DNA of 64,000 bases, taken from contig JAZDRN010000005.1 in the NCBI GenBank assembly GCA_047501485.1, forward strand, positions 1-64,000, given 5' to 3'. A program made the position numbers and the translations under genes. Source of the stretch: Ancrocorticia sp047501485. Its GTDB lineage: Bacteria; Actinomycetota; Actinomycetes; Actinomycetales; Actinomycetaceae. The notes under the pieces are model-generated. The model saw only the letters and a list, made by a program, of their open reading frames with translations. It ran no database searches and was not told the DNA's origin. Position 1 is the first letter of the stretch; every line of letters begins with the position of its first letter. Shown piece after piece: positions 36,851 through 46,072 of this stretch.

Positions 36851-39800
36851 GTGAACACTAAGAAAAAGGGGAGGTCAGTAGCTGTTGCCGCGGCAATAGG
36901 ACTACTTGCCACACCTCTCATCACGCTTCCGGCGGGCGCCACGCCATCCGGTGACGATGTTGTCATCAACGAGGTGGGTGTCGGCGCTAAATTCGTCGAG
37001 CTGTACAACCCGACCGATGCGGAGATTGATCTCTCGGGTATGTACATTTCCTACTACTCAACTGCTGGTGCGCCACAGTGCAACACGAGTGGAGCGCTAT
37101 CCGGCTCGATTGAGCCCGGTGGCTACTACCTAATCCATATGGCTAAGGAACCGGTTGCCGGTCTGCCCGACGCTGACGCTGTATGGGGCTGTGGAAACGC
37201 GATTGGCCGGAACGGCGGATACTCGCTAAGCGAGGGTGCGCCCAAGGTATTCCCGGTCCTTGGCGATATCGACCATGCCGGCAACAACGTGGTGGATTAC
37301 GTGGGGCTTGGAAATCATGCCAACTTCGAGACCGCCACCGCCGCCAGCTCCAGCGAGGCCTCGAAGTCGGTCAACCGAACGAACGGTGCGGACACCGATA
37401 ACAACAGCGCGGACTTCACGGTGGCGGATATCAGCCCCGAGAACTCCGGCTCCGAGGGTGGGGGAACGGATCCGACCGATCCGCCCACCGATCCCACCAC
37501 TCCACCCACCGAGCCCGGTGCGATCACGCCGATTGCCGAAATTCAGGGCTCGGGCGCGAGTTCTCCGCTTGCGGGTCAGACCGTCACCACCCAAGGTTTC
37601 GTGACGGCCAAGTACCCTGTGGGTGGTAAGAACGGCATCTACATTCAGACTGAGGGCACCGGTGGCACCACCTCTCACGCTGCCCCCTCCGTCGCCCTCT
37701 TCGTCTACGATGGCTCCGCCGCTCTTCCCAAGGGCGTTGAGATCGGCGATTTCGTTGAGATCACGGGTGCGGTATCGGAGTTCAACGGTTCCACCCAGAT
37801 CACCGTCTCCGGCACCAGCGGCTGGAAGAAGGTGGACGCAGGCGAGCGGGTAGCCCCGCAGGCCGTTGTTCTGGACCGCCTCCCGGTGGATGAGGCCGGA
37901 AAGGAAGCACTCGAGGGTATGCTCGTGGACTTCTCCGGCCCGTTGACCGTGACGGACAACTACCAGAACGGCGTCAACTACGGAGAGATCGGCGCTGCTT
38001 TCGGCGATCAGCCGCTGCGTCAGCCCTCTGACCTGTTCAACCCGACTCGCGATGGAGCAGCCGCCCTGCAGGCTGTCGATGCTGACAATGCCGCTCGCCT
38101 CATCACGATCGACGACGGACGTACCCAGAACTGGAACACCGCCTCGGTCAAGAATTCCGTGCCGCTTCCCTATATCTCCAATACGGAACCCGTGCGTACC
38201 GGTGCCGCGGTCGATCTGGTCCAGCCCGCCGTCGTCGAATTCTCCTTCGAGAAGTGGCGCCTGCAGCCGGTTGAGCCGGCCACCGATGAGAACGGCAATC
38301 GCGGTTCGGAGTTCTTCGCATTCGAGAACGATCGGCCCGCCGAGCCCGCCGATGTAGGCGGGGATGTCTCCCTCTCGGGCTTCAACGTTCTCAACTACTT
38401 CACCACGACCGCCGCGGACATAAACTGCACCAGCACCTACAAGGATCGCCAGGGCAACCCGATCACGGCTAATTCCTGCGACACCGTCCGAGGAGCCGCC
38501 AATGCGGAGAATCTCGCGCGCCAGCAGGAGAAGATCGTCTCCGCCATCAACACGCTGGACTCCACGGTCGTGTCGCTGGAGGAGATCGAGAACTCGGCCA
38601 AGAACGGCAAGAACCGCGACGCCGCTCTGGAGACCCTGACCAAGGCCCTCAATGCCGCCGATTCCTCCAAGAACTGGGCGTATGTGCCGAGCCCGAGCAC
38701 CGGGCTTCCCAGCCTGAGCAACCAGGACGTGATCCGCACGGCCTTCATCTACCAGGCGGACCAGGTCAAGCCGGTGGGAGAGTCCAAGATCCTCAACGAT
38801 CAGACGAACTTCTCCAACGCCCGTGAGCCCTTGGCTCAGGAATTCGTGGCGATCGACGCCAATGGTGCGGAGTACGGCGATTCCTTCGTGGCGATCGTCA
38901 ACCACTTCAAGTCCAAGGGTTCGGGTACTCCGGCTCCGGATCCGTGGCAGGGCAATGCGAACGCCGATCGCGTGAATCAGGCCAATGCCCTGGGCAAGTG
39001 GGCGAATGAGCAGTACCCCGACACCGCCATCTTCGTGATCGGCGATCTCAACGCGTACTCCGCAGAGGATCCGATCCTCAAGCTGGGCGAGCACGGCTAC
39101 ACCCGGGTCATGGACTACATGGCCGAGCAGACCGGCGACGAGAGCTACCTCGATCTGACCACCTACCAGTACTCCAGCCTTCATGGCTCGCTGGATCAGG
39201 CGCTCGGTAACGACCTTGCCCTTGACATGGTGAACGACGCCGAGGTGTACGCCATCAACGCCCCCGAGGCGATTGCCCTGGAGTACTCGCGCTACAACAA
39301 CTACCTGACGATCTACCACGATGCGACGCAGTACCGTTCCTCCGATCATGATCCCGTCAAGATCGGTCTCAACGTGACGGATGCTCCCGCGCCGGTGGAG
39401 GTCACTCCGGAGGCTCCCTCTGTCGAGGGCAACGTGGTGACGATCCCGGTTGTCGAGGGTGTTGTGTACACGGTCGATGGCGAGCCCGTGGAGGGCACGA
39501 TCGAGCTCTCGGCTGATATGGCGAGCGTGACGGTTGTGGCCGAGCCGGCCGATGGTTTCGTGTTCTCCGATGGGGCGGTGACCGAGTGGACGTTCATGTT
39601 CGACGACGGCGACGCCCGTCCGGTGGAAGGCGATTCAGGTAACGTGTTCTTCGCTGAGACCTGGAAGTCGAGCCTGACGAACTTCGTGACCACCATTGCC
39701 GGTGGCGACGAGCTCCTCGTCGGCGATTTCGACGGTGATGGTGTCGATACCCTGGTGGTGCGCACCGGCGATAGTTACACCTTCCTTAACACGAACCGTC

Positions 39801-40327
39801 CGGGCAGTGCTTCCACGGGGGTCACGCTGGGTGCGGCTGACGGTCTGACCGTGGTTGGTGATTTCGATGGTGATGGTCTCGACGATCTGGCTGTGCGCCA
39901 GGCCGGTTCCAACCGTTTCGATATCTACTACAACACTGATGGTGTGATCTCGTCTGAGTCCGGCAAGCAGGTGCTGTACGGCCGGGCGAGTGACACCCCC
40001 GTTGCTGGTAACTGGGATGGCAAGGGTGGCGATACGCTGGGTATCCGCCGTGGCAATGTGTTCCATCTGCGTAACTCGCTCAGTGGTGGTGGCGCGGACG
40101 TGGCTTTCGCCTATGGTCGTGATACCGATCAGGTGTTGGCCGGTGACTTTGATCGCGATGGTAAGGACAGCATCGCTGTTGTCCGTGATACCAAGGTGCA
40201 CGTGCGTAACTCGTTGACTGCGGGTCCGGCTCAGGTGTGGCTGAACTTCGGTCGCGCGGGCGATGTGCGTGTGGTGGGTGACTGGTTCGGTACCGGTACC
40301 GATACCCCGGCTGCCTATCGACCCTGA
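36851..40327 (+). CDS. Secreted ExeM/NucH-type extracellular nuclease
   Basis: A 1158-residue exported protein. GTG 36851 was chosen: AGGGAAAG lies upstream and a classical signal peptide follows at once (residues 1-31, cut near PAGA). A lamin-tail domain comes next (about 33-150: VVINEVGVGAKFVELYNPTD). A Pro/Thr linker and an OB-fold-like domain follow. The endonuclease/exonuclease/phosphatase domain spans about 500-840, with SLEEIENSAK, NHFKSKGSG, VIGDLNAYS and SSDHDPVKIGL holding metal and catalytic residues. The last 200 residues contain GDFDGDG-type calcium-binding FG-GAP-like repeats (VGDFDGDGVDTLVVRTG). There is no LPxTG sorting signal, so release or repeat-mediated surface binding is likely. 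The role may be DNA degradation for nutrients or escape from DNA traps. Confidence 0.87.
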   Translation: MNTKKKGRSVAVAAAIGLLATPLITLPAGATPSGDDVVINEVGVGAKFVELYNPTDAEIDLSGMYISYYSTAGAPQCNTSGALSGSIEPGGYYLIHMAKEPVAGLPDADAVWGCGNAIGRNGGYSLSEGAPKVFPVLGDIDHAGNNVVDYVGLGNHANFETATAASSSEASKSVNRTNGADTDNNSADFTVADISPENSGSEGGGTDPTDPPTDPTTPPTEPGAITPIAEIQGSGASSPLAGQTVTTQGFVTAKYPVGGKNGIYIQTEGTGGTTSHAAPSVALFVYDGSAALPKGVEIGDFVEITGAVSEFNGSTQITVSGTSGWKKVDAGERVAPQAVVLDRLPVDEAGKEALEGMLVDFSGPLTVTDNYQNGVNYGEIGAAFGDQPLRQPSDLFNPTRDGAAALQAVDADNAARLITIDDGRTQNWNTASVKNSVPLPYISNTEPVRTGAAVDLVQPAVVEFSFEKWRLQPVEPATDENGNRGSEFFAFENDRPAEPADVGGDVSLSGFNVLNYFTTTAADINCTSTYKDRQGNPITANSCDTVRGAANAENLARQQEKIVSAINTLDSTVVSLEEIENSAKNGKNRDAALETLTKALNAADSSKNWAYVPSPSTGLPSLSNQDVIRTAFIYQADQVKPVGESKILNDQTNFSNAREPLAQEFVAIDANGAEYGDSFVAIVNHFKSKGSGTPAPDPWQGNANADRVNQANALGKWANEQYPDTAIFVIGDLNAYSAEDPILKLGEHGYTRVMDYMAEQTGDESYLDLTTYQYSSLHGSLDQALGNDLALDMVNDAEVYAINAPEAIALEYSRYNNYLTIYHDATQYRSSDHDPVKIGLNVTDAPAPVEVTPEAPSVEGNVVTIPVVEGVVYTVDGEPVEGTIELSADMASVTVVAEPADGFVFSDGAVTEWTFMFDDGDARPVEGDSGNVFFAETWKSSLTNFVTTIAGGDELLVGDFDGDGVDTLVVRTGDSYTFLNTNRPGSASTGVTLGAADGLTVVGDFDGDGLDDLAVRQAGSNRFDIYYNTDGVISSESGKQVLYGRASDTPVAGNWDGKGGDTLGIRRGNVFHLRNSLSGGGADVAFAYGRDTDQVLAGDFDRDGKDSIAVVRDTKVHVRNSLTAGPAQVWLNFGRAGDVRVVGDWFGTGTDTPAAYRP

Positions 40328-40399
40328 TTCATAGAATCCCCAGCTCGTTGACGGGTTGCCCCGTGTAGGTGACGCCTTGTAGGCGGCCTCGACGAGAAG

Positions 40400-40436
40400 A
40401 ATGGGCCCGGAAAGATTCGATCTTTCCGGGCCCATT
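40400..40436. terminator. Strong hairpin terminator after the nuclease gene
   Basis: Perfect 17-bp arms (AATGGGCCCGGAAAGAT at 40400-40416 and its complement at 40420-40436) enclose a three-base loop. It lies between the convergent nuclease and membrane-protein genes and can serve both. The flanking T content is low. Confidence 0.82.
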
Positions 40437-40465
40437 CGTGTTGTGAGCCGGTTGAGGGGACGATG

Positions 40466-40843
40466 TCACGAAGTCGCGCGACGAGATGACGCCAATCGCC
40501 TGTCGACGACGACCGCATAGACGAGGAATGCGATAAATACGAGCAACCGCATGAGGTTCGTGTTCGCAAGAGCCAATGCGGCAACGATTAGCAGGCAGTA
40601 GATCAGGCTCCGCTTCCATCGCCACGGGTACCGATCGCGCTGTGCGACGGTGGCGACGATGGCGAAGAGGAATGCTGCTACGGCTAAGACCCCGTAGACC
40701 CACAGGAAGACGGTCTGTCCGGTCTCGGACGGGGCGGCCGACAACTGCGAGAACCAGAGGATAGCCAACCCGGTGAAAATTCCCTCGGGCAATGCCGATT
40801 CCCGGAAGGGGATACGAGTGGTCCGGTTCTGCTGAAGCCACAT
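40466..40843 (-). CDS. Small hypothetical membrane protein
   Basis: A 125-residue protein with about four hydrophobic segments (residues 20-37, 45-66, 80-92, 98-113). The N-terminus MWLQQNRTTRIPFRESALPE and the Arg-rich C-terminus are cytoplasmic by the positive-inside rule. No family is recognised. There is no clear ribosome site before the ATG at 40843, so the start is uncertain. It stands alone, convergent with the nuclease gene. Confidence 0.55.
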   Translation of the reverse strand: MWLQQNRTTRIPFRESALPEGIFTGLAILWFSQLSAAPSETGQTVFLWVYGVLAVAAFLFAIVATVAQRDRYPWRWKRSLIYCLLIVAALALANTNLMRLLVFIAFLVYAVVVDRRLASSRRATS

Positions 40844-41025
40844 GATGAAGTAACCAATCCTAAGAACCCATCGACACGGCGGATGGCGGGGCCTCGGTTG
40901 CTAGACCGCGATCGATGTTCATGTTGTGTTGGGGGGTGAGAGACCCACAGGATGCTGACGGATGCTCCCGCTCGATCTGCACCATGCAATCCACCGTACC
41001 CGACCGTATTCGAAGGCAACAGGGG

Positions 41026-41350
41026 TTAACCCGCTTGTGTTGGAACGGCTGCCAGCCGCGTGTCGGCATTGGCAGCGGTCTGTCCTGCTTCAGCGCGTGC
41101 GGCCTGCCATTCGGGGCCCGACGCGTAGTAGTCGTTGTCCATGAGGTCGAGAGCAATGCCGGCGAAACTATGCGGAGAAGGCGGAAAGAGGTAGATTCCC
41201 CTGTCCGGACCGTAGGTGTAGATCGCCCAAGCGCCTCCGGCCAGGACGAGGGCGAGTACACCGCCACCGATCCCCAGGACCTTGTGTTAGGTACGCCGTC
41301 GTGGCTTCGAGCGTGCGTCAGTGGAGCCTTTCGAGGTTGCGGGGCATGCG
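41026..41350 (-). pseudogene. N-terminal remnant of an S41-type peptidase gene
   Basis: On the minus strand a frame without a start codon encodes SKPRRRT, an in-frame TAA, then HKVLGIGGGVLALVLAGGAW (a membrane anchor), GPDRGIYLFPPSPHSFAGIA and DYYASGPEWQAARAEAGQTA, stopping at 41026. The GIYLFPPSP...ALDLMD...YASGPEW pattern is that of the N-terminal part of membrane-anchored S41 family peptidases of Gram-positive bacteria. The protease domain is missing. Two stop codons and the lack of a start mark it as a relic. The remaining gap to 41517 shows no other gene. Confidence 0.5.
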
Positions 41351-41517
41351 CACGATTCTATAAGCGGCTATCGGCGAGCGATGTCGTCCTGACGTGGGAT
41401 TCCGATGGCGGGAATGGGACCAGGGTACTAGACGGGTGAGCGAGCCGACGACGTCGTCGTGCGGGAAACGTGTCGGAGGCGGAGCGTACGATGAAGTGGT
41501 CACGAAAGGAAGATGAT

Positions 41518-42846
41518 ATGACTGTCGAATCGCTGAACAGCGAGCTGCTGGAGTCCTTCGCGGGGAACTTCGCGGGGGATAGGGCCGCGCGGATCGTGCA
41601 GAACGCGGTGACCGAGACATCCATCAAGAAGGTGGCGATGGATAGGCAGGTCGTGACGTCGATCGATCCGTCGATGTCGGTCAAGGTGGATCGTTGGCCG
41701 AACACCAACCAGAAGAAGTCGGGGCGCTGCTGGCTGTTCGCCGGGCTCAACTCGTTCAAGTCGGGCGTCTATGCGGACACCAAGCTGGAGAACTTCGAGT
41801 TCTCACAGAATTACCTGCATTTCTGGGACAAGCTGGAGAAGGCGAACTTCTTCCTCACCTCCATGATCGAACTCGCGGATCGCGACGTCGACGATCGCAC
41901 GGTGCACTTCCTGCTCTCCGATCCGATCGAGGACGGCGGGCAGTGGAACATGTTCGTATCGCTGGTGCAGAAGTACGGAGTGGTGCCCAAGTACACGATG
42001 CCGGAGACCGAATCCTCCTCGAACACGCATGAGATGAACCTGACCCTGGAGAATCTGCTGCGTCGCGGTGCCAGGGATCTGCGCGGGGCCGTCAACGATG
42101 GTGGCGATGTGGCGGCCACCAAGCGGTCCATCCTCGAGCAGGTCTACCGGGTATTGAGCATCCACCTCGGTACACCGCCCGCGAGCTTCCTCTGGCAGTG
42201 GGAGGATAAGGATGGCAGCTTCCACCGCGAGGGAGAATTCACCCCGCTGGAATTCGCGGCAAAGTATGTTCCGGATCTGGACGAATACGTCTGCCTGGTG
42301 AACGACCCGCGCCAGAGCTCACCGTACAACCACCTGTTCACCGTTGACCGGCTGGGAAACGTGGTGGGCGCCAAGCCAGTCACCTACCTGAACGTTCCGA
42401 TCGAGGTCATCCGTGATGCCACGCAGGCGACGCTCGAAGCCGGCGAGGCCGTGTGGATGGGATGCGACACCTCCAAGCAGTGCGACCGCAAGCTGGGCAT
42501 CTGGGACGGCAAGCTCTTCGATTTCGAGGGCACCTACGGCATCGACCTCGAGATGAGCAAGGCTGAGGAACTCGAATACGGCGAGGCGCTCATGACGCAC
42601 GCGATGGTGTTCACCGGGGTGGACGTCGTCGATGGCGAGACGCGACGCTGGCGTATCGAGAACTCGTGGGGCGATGAGATTGCGGACAAGGGCTTCTTCA
42701 CCATGAACGATTCGTGGTTCGATCAGCACGTCTTCGAGGTGGCGGTTCGTAAGGATCGCCTTCCGGCGGAGCTGCTCGCGGTCCTCGAGACCGAGCCGAT
42801 CGTGCTGCCCGCCTGGGATCCGATGGGTTCACTGGCGCGTGGCTGA
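41518..42846 (+). CDS. pepC: Aminopeptidase C / bleomycin hydrolase (peptidase C1B)
   Basis: A cytoplasmic Cys aminopeptidase of 442 residues, normally a hexamer. The catalytic Cys lies in GRCWLFAGLN (about residue 71), the His in MTHAMVFTG (about 361) and the Asn in RIENSWGD (about 382). DPIEDGGQWNMFVSLVQKYG is a further family motif. ATG 41518 was chosen because AAAGGAAG lies just upstream; an in-frame GTG at 41470 would add 16 residues. The stop lies inside the start of gluQ (eight-base overlap). Confidence 0.94.
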   Translation: MTVESLNSELLESFAGNFAGDRAARIVQNAVTETSIKKVAMDRQVVTSIDPSMSVKVDRWPNTNQKKSGRCWLFAGLNSFKSGVYADTKLENFEFSQNYLHFWDKLEKANFFLTSMIELADRDVDDRTVHFLLSDPIEDGGQWNMFVSLVQKYGVVPKYTMPETESSSNTHEMNLTLENLLRRGARDLRGAVNDGGDVAATKRSILEQVYRVLSIHLGTPPASFLWQWEDKDGSFHREGEFTPLEFAAKYVPDLDEYVCLVNDPRQSSPYNHLFTVDRLGNVVGAKPVTYLNVPIEVIRDATQATLEAGEAVWMGCDTSKQCDRKLGIWDGKLFDFEGTYGIDLEMSKAEELEYGEALMTHAMVFTGVDVVDGETRRWRIENSWGDEIADKGFFTMNDSWFDQHVFEVAVRKDRLPAELLAVLETEPIVLPAWDPMGSLARG

Positions 42847-43915
42847 ATCGAATGATCCGGTGGGTGCCGGTTGGTGTGGTCGCGGCGGCGCGGAGAATAG
42901 CGCCGCCGCGGGCCAGCCACCGCGTGCCGTTGCAGGCGATGGGTTGGCCGAGCGGTCCGGCACGGTTCGGCCGGCACCCGCGGGGCGTTACGCCCCGTCG
43001 CCCACCGGCGATTTCCACCTGGGCAATCTTCGCACCGCCTTGCTCGCGTGGGCGCTGGCCCGCAACGAAGGGCTTTCCTTCCTCATGCGGATGGAGGATC
43101 TGGACGAACGCTCGCGGGTGGAATACGGCGAGCGGCAACTCGCCGACTTGACTGCCCTCGGCATCGACTGGGACGGCCCGATCATCCGCCAGTCCGATCA
43201 GATGGATGCCTACGATAGCGCCTTCGCCAGCCTCGAAGCGCAGGGATTGCTCTACGAGTGCTACTGCACCCGCAAGGATCTTGCGGAGGTGGCTTCGGCA
43301 CCCCATCGGCCTCCCGGCTCCTACCCGGGCACCTGCCGCAACCTCACAGAGGCCGAACGCGAGGCGGGCCGAGCCAAGCTCTCTGGAATGCAGCGCGGTC
43401 CCGCCCTGCGGTTGAAGACGGAGGTGACCGAACTCGCCGTCGTCGACGAGATCCTAGGAGAGTACACCGGTGCCGTGGACGATCTCGTCATCAAGCGCGG
43501 TGACGGTGTCTACAGCTATAACTTCGTCGCCGTATTCGACGATGGTAGGGAGGGGATCGCCCAGGTGGTGCGCGGAGATGACCTGCTTCCTTCCACACCG
43601 CGGCAGGTCTATCTCCAGCGCGTGCTGGGCATTGCGCCTCCGGTTTACTATCACGTGCCCATGGTTTTCAACGCCGAAGGAATAAGGCTTGCAAAACGCG
43701 ACGGCGCGGTCACCATGCGGGAACTGTCCGCATACGGTTGGGGACCGGCAGATGTGGTGGAACTGTTGGGCGATTCCCTGGGGATGAGCGGCGTGCGCAA
43801 TGCGTCGGAATTCGCTGCGGCTCTGGAGATCGATTCCCTGCGCCATGGCCCATGGTTGCTCGATCCGGGTGTTCTGGCGGCGGGTCCGGGGAGAGTATTG
43901 CGACACGGTCGCTAA
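42839..43915 (+). CDS. gluQ: Glutamyl-Q tRNA(Asp) synthetase
   Basis: GluQ attaches glutamate to queuosine in tRNA(Asp). It is a short relative of glutamyl-tRNA synthetase without an anticodon domain; 358 residues are near the family size. RYAPSPTGDFHLGNLRTALL holds the HIGH-like motif. CYCTRKD and YPGTCRN provide the zinc Cys residues. AKRDGAVTM is the KMSKS-like loop. The GTG at 42839 overlaps pepC, but the family usually begins near RYAPSPTG, so the first 45 residues (Gly/Ala-rich) may be non-native and a later start is possible. Confidence 0.87.
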   Translation: MAESNDPVGAGWCGRGGAENSAAAGQPPRAVAGDGLAERSGTVRPAPAGRYAPSPTGDFHLGNLRTALLAWALARNEGLSFLMRMEDLDERSRVEYGERQLADLTALGIDWDGPIIRQSDQMDAYDSAFASLEAQGLLYECYCTRKDLAEVASAPHRPPGSYPGTCRNLTEAEREAGRAKLSGMQRGPALRLKTEVTELAVVDEILGEYTGAVDDLVIKRGDGVYSYNFVAVFDDGREGIAQVVRGDDLLPSTPRQVYLQRVLGIAPPVYYHVPMVFNAEGIRLAKRDGAVTMRELSAYGWGPADVVELLGDSLGMSGVRNASEFAAALEIDSLRHGPWLLDPGVLAAGPGRVLRHGR

Positions 43916-44115
43916 AAGGTGGCCGAGACCATACCGTAGTGCCACGCGATTCACGCAGATTGGCCAAGCCGCCGAGCTTGATTGGCTATGCTGGCCTAAC
44001 CGGTACATAACTGCAGGTGTACCGATGGATCCGCGGCACCTCTCGACGAGGAACACCTGGCCGCTGGACCTCTTTTGATGCTGGGTTATCACGCAATGCT
44101 GTGTCAGGAGCAACG

Positions 44116-44313
44116 ATGAGTTCATGGTCCGAAGAAAAACATCAACGGATGGGGGAAGAGGAAGCGCGCCATAACTCCGGAGGCTACGACTTCGGTGGTT
44201 ACATCCCCGGAGAGGAATACTTTCCAGCGCCGAAAAAGCGCGGCAAGCAGATTGTGGCGTCCGCGGTGGCGCTGCTGACCATCGCCTCGCTCGTTCTCAT
44301 GATGGTGCTCTAG
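44116..44313 (+). CDS. Small single-pass membrane protein
   Basis: A 65-residue protein. AGGAG lies five bases before ATG 44116. A charged N-terminal part (SSWSEEKHQRMGEEEARHN), a Gly/Tyr-rich middle (GGYDFGGYIPGEEYFPAPKK) and one C-terminal helix (VASAVALLTIASLVLMMVL) are visible. It is likely a tail-anchored protein with the N-terminus in the cytoplasm. No family is recognised. Confidence 0.65.
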   Translation: MSSWSEEKHQRMGEEEARHNSGGYDFGGYIPGEEYFPAPKKRGKQIVASAVALLTIASLVLMMVL

Positions 44314-44399
44314 ACGAGCTTTTTCTCTTTCGCCGTGGTCGAGGCCATCAGTGCGGGTTTACCTCTGCGGGCTCGCCTTCGTGCCGAAACGGTGGAGGG

Positions 44400-44463
44400 C
44401 TGAAGGCAGAAAGCCTTCAGACAAAAGGAGAGGGCGCCAACTTCTCTCGAAGTGAGCGCCCTC
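44400..44463. terminator. Two stem-loops between convergent small genes
   Basis: CTGAAGGC (44400-44407) pairs with GCCTTCAG (44413-44420). A second stem pairs AGGGCGC (44431-44437) with GCGCCCT (about 44456-44462). They lie between the small membrane protein and the broken minus-strand gene and may end transcription from both sides. Confidence 0.55.
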
Positions 44464-44509
44464 CCGGCCAAAACTTGTGTCCTGCTGCGTCGCAGGGTGA
44501 TACGAGGTT

Positions 44510-44689
44510 TTACTTCTTGCCCTCGTTGCCAATCTTTTTATCGATGGCGTTTCGGACGATGGTTACTGGTCTGCCTTCGCGTCACCAAGAGCTTTCTCGG
44601 CAAGTCCTTCGGCTTTGTCCAGAACCCGATCCGACCTTTTCAGCCTGATCGCTTTGCAGGAAGTCTTTGGCCTTGTTGAATAAACCCAT
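44510..44689 (-). pseudogene. Frameshifted small antitoxin-like / stress-type protein gene
   Basis: After AAAGGAG the frame opens at 44689 with MGLFNKAKDFLQSDQAEK. It shifts at 44635, where an extra G is present. The next frame reads SDRVLDKAEGLAEKALGDAK and ADQ, then shifts back at 44566, where a G is missing, to end VTIVRNAIDKKIGNEGKK. The two one-base changes cancel and give a coherent lysine-rich 59-residue protein. It resembles the Rv0909/MT0933 small antitoxin-like family, with low certainty. The changes may be real mutations or sequence errors in G runs. Confidence 0.55.
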
Positions 44690-44912
44690 AGATCGCTCCT
44701 TTCCTCGTCCTACGCCGGTTGGTTAACCAGCTCACAATTAATGTACCCGCAGAAGCCGTTGTTGGGTAGCCCCTTCCCGCAATCGGCTATGACATTTGTC
44801 AGGTGCCGGTCATGAAAAACCCATCGGAGCCGGTGATATCGCTCAGTGCTCCCGCGGCAAAGAGGCCGGGAGAATTGAGGCAGAACCACAACTGCTATCG
44901 ATGGGGGACCTC

Positions 44913-45941
44913 ATGAGCATTCTCGAAGCTGAGAACATCACTCGCACGTACGGCACCGGCAAGAGTCGATTCACGGCGGTCAAGGGAGTTTCCTTCGGCG
45001 TCGAGCAGGGCGAGCTGGTGGCGCTTCTGGGAACCAACGGCGCGGGTAAGACCTCCCTGGTGGAGATCCTCGAAGGCCTGGCCACGCCGAGCACCGGGCG
45101 GGTGAGGCTTTTCGGTGAAGATCCTGTGCGCGAGCGCCGGATCATCAGCCCGCGCACCGGGATCATGCTCCAGGAAGCCGGATTCGCTCAGGATCTAACA
45201 GTGCTGGAGACGCTCAAGATGTGGGCGGGAACCCTCAGCGCTCCCCGCCCGGTTGCCGAGGCTTTGGAACTCGTGGGGCTGGAATCGCGTGGCCGAGTGC
45301 GCGTTAAGTCGCTTTCGGGTGGCGAGCGCCGCCGCTTGGATCTCGCGTTGGCGACCCTGGGACGGCCAGATATTTTGTTTCTCGATGAGCCGACGACGGG
45401 GCTTGATCCCGCCTCGCGCCGACGCACCTGGAGCATGGTCCAATCCATGCTCGACGACGGCGTCACCGTCCTGCTGACCACCCACTACCTGGAAGAGGCG
45501 GAGGAACTCGCCGACCGGGTGCTGATCATGTCTGGCGGGGAGATCGTGATGCGCGGAAGCGTCGCCGAGATCGTCTCCAGCCAACCCTCCCAGATCACGT
45601 TCTCCCTGCCCCAGACGGGATCGTCATTGCAGCGGGTAGAAGTGGCGGGCCGAGCGGGTGCCGGCAACGCTTCTGATTTCACCGGCGGAAGCGGCGCGGG
45701 GGAGATTCAGCGTCCCGAAGACCTCTCCTTCCTACCTGCCACGATCGGCTCGGCGGAGATACATCGGGGAAGGGTACGTATCGATTCCACGGACCTCCAG
45801 GTAACGCTTGCCAGCCTTCTCAAGATGGCCACGGAACGCGGGATCCGACTGCTCGATCTGGATGCTCGCTCCGCCTCCCTGGAGCAGGCCTTTCTTGCCG
45901 TGAACGAGAAGGCAAACACGCATGAAGTGCAGGCCGCTTGA
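44913..45941 (+). CDS. ABC transporter ATP-binding protein
   Basis: The ATPase of an ABC-2 type export system, 342 residues. Walker A is GTNGAGKTS, signature LSGGERRRLDLALA, Walker B ILFLDEPTTGLDP, and the switch His is in LLTTHYLEEAEEL. A C-terminal accessory domain of about 100 residues follows, as in drug or lipid exporters of the DrrA type. ATG 44913 was chosen because GGGGGAC lies upstream; an ATG at 44901 is also possible. The permease gene follows after 131 bases. The gap 44690-44912 shows no gene. Confidence 0.9.
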   Translation: MSILEAENITRTYGTGKSRFTAVKGVSFGVEQGELVALLGTNGAGKTSLVEILEGLATPSTGRVRLFGEDPVRERRIISPRTGIMLQEAGFAQDLTVLETLKMWAGTLSAPRPVAEALELVGLESRGRVRVKSLSGGERRRLDLALATLGRPDILFLDEPTTGLDPASRRRTWSMVQSMLDDGVTVLLTTHYLEEAEELADRVLIMSGGEIVMRGSVAEIVSSQPSQITFSLPQTGSSLQRVEVAGRAGAGNASDFTGGSGAGEIQRPEDLSFLPATIGSAEIHRGRVRIDSTDLQVTLASLLKMATERGIRLLDLDARSASLEQAFLAVNEKANTHEVQAA

Positions 45942-46072
45942 TTTGGGCCGTAGCCACGAGCTTGAGGGCATCGCATGGAGTCCCAAGTCATTGGCAGGAG
46001 CTTCACGCCGATGCTTGGGCATCAAACTCCACGTCGTTCCCGCACCACGTCGATTGCGAAAGGACCATTGAT

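Noticed and set aside
37226..39349. A 707-codon open frame antisense to the secreted nuclease gene
   Set aside because: It is a GC-driven shadow of a well-supported gene with signal peptide and domains on the other strand.
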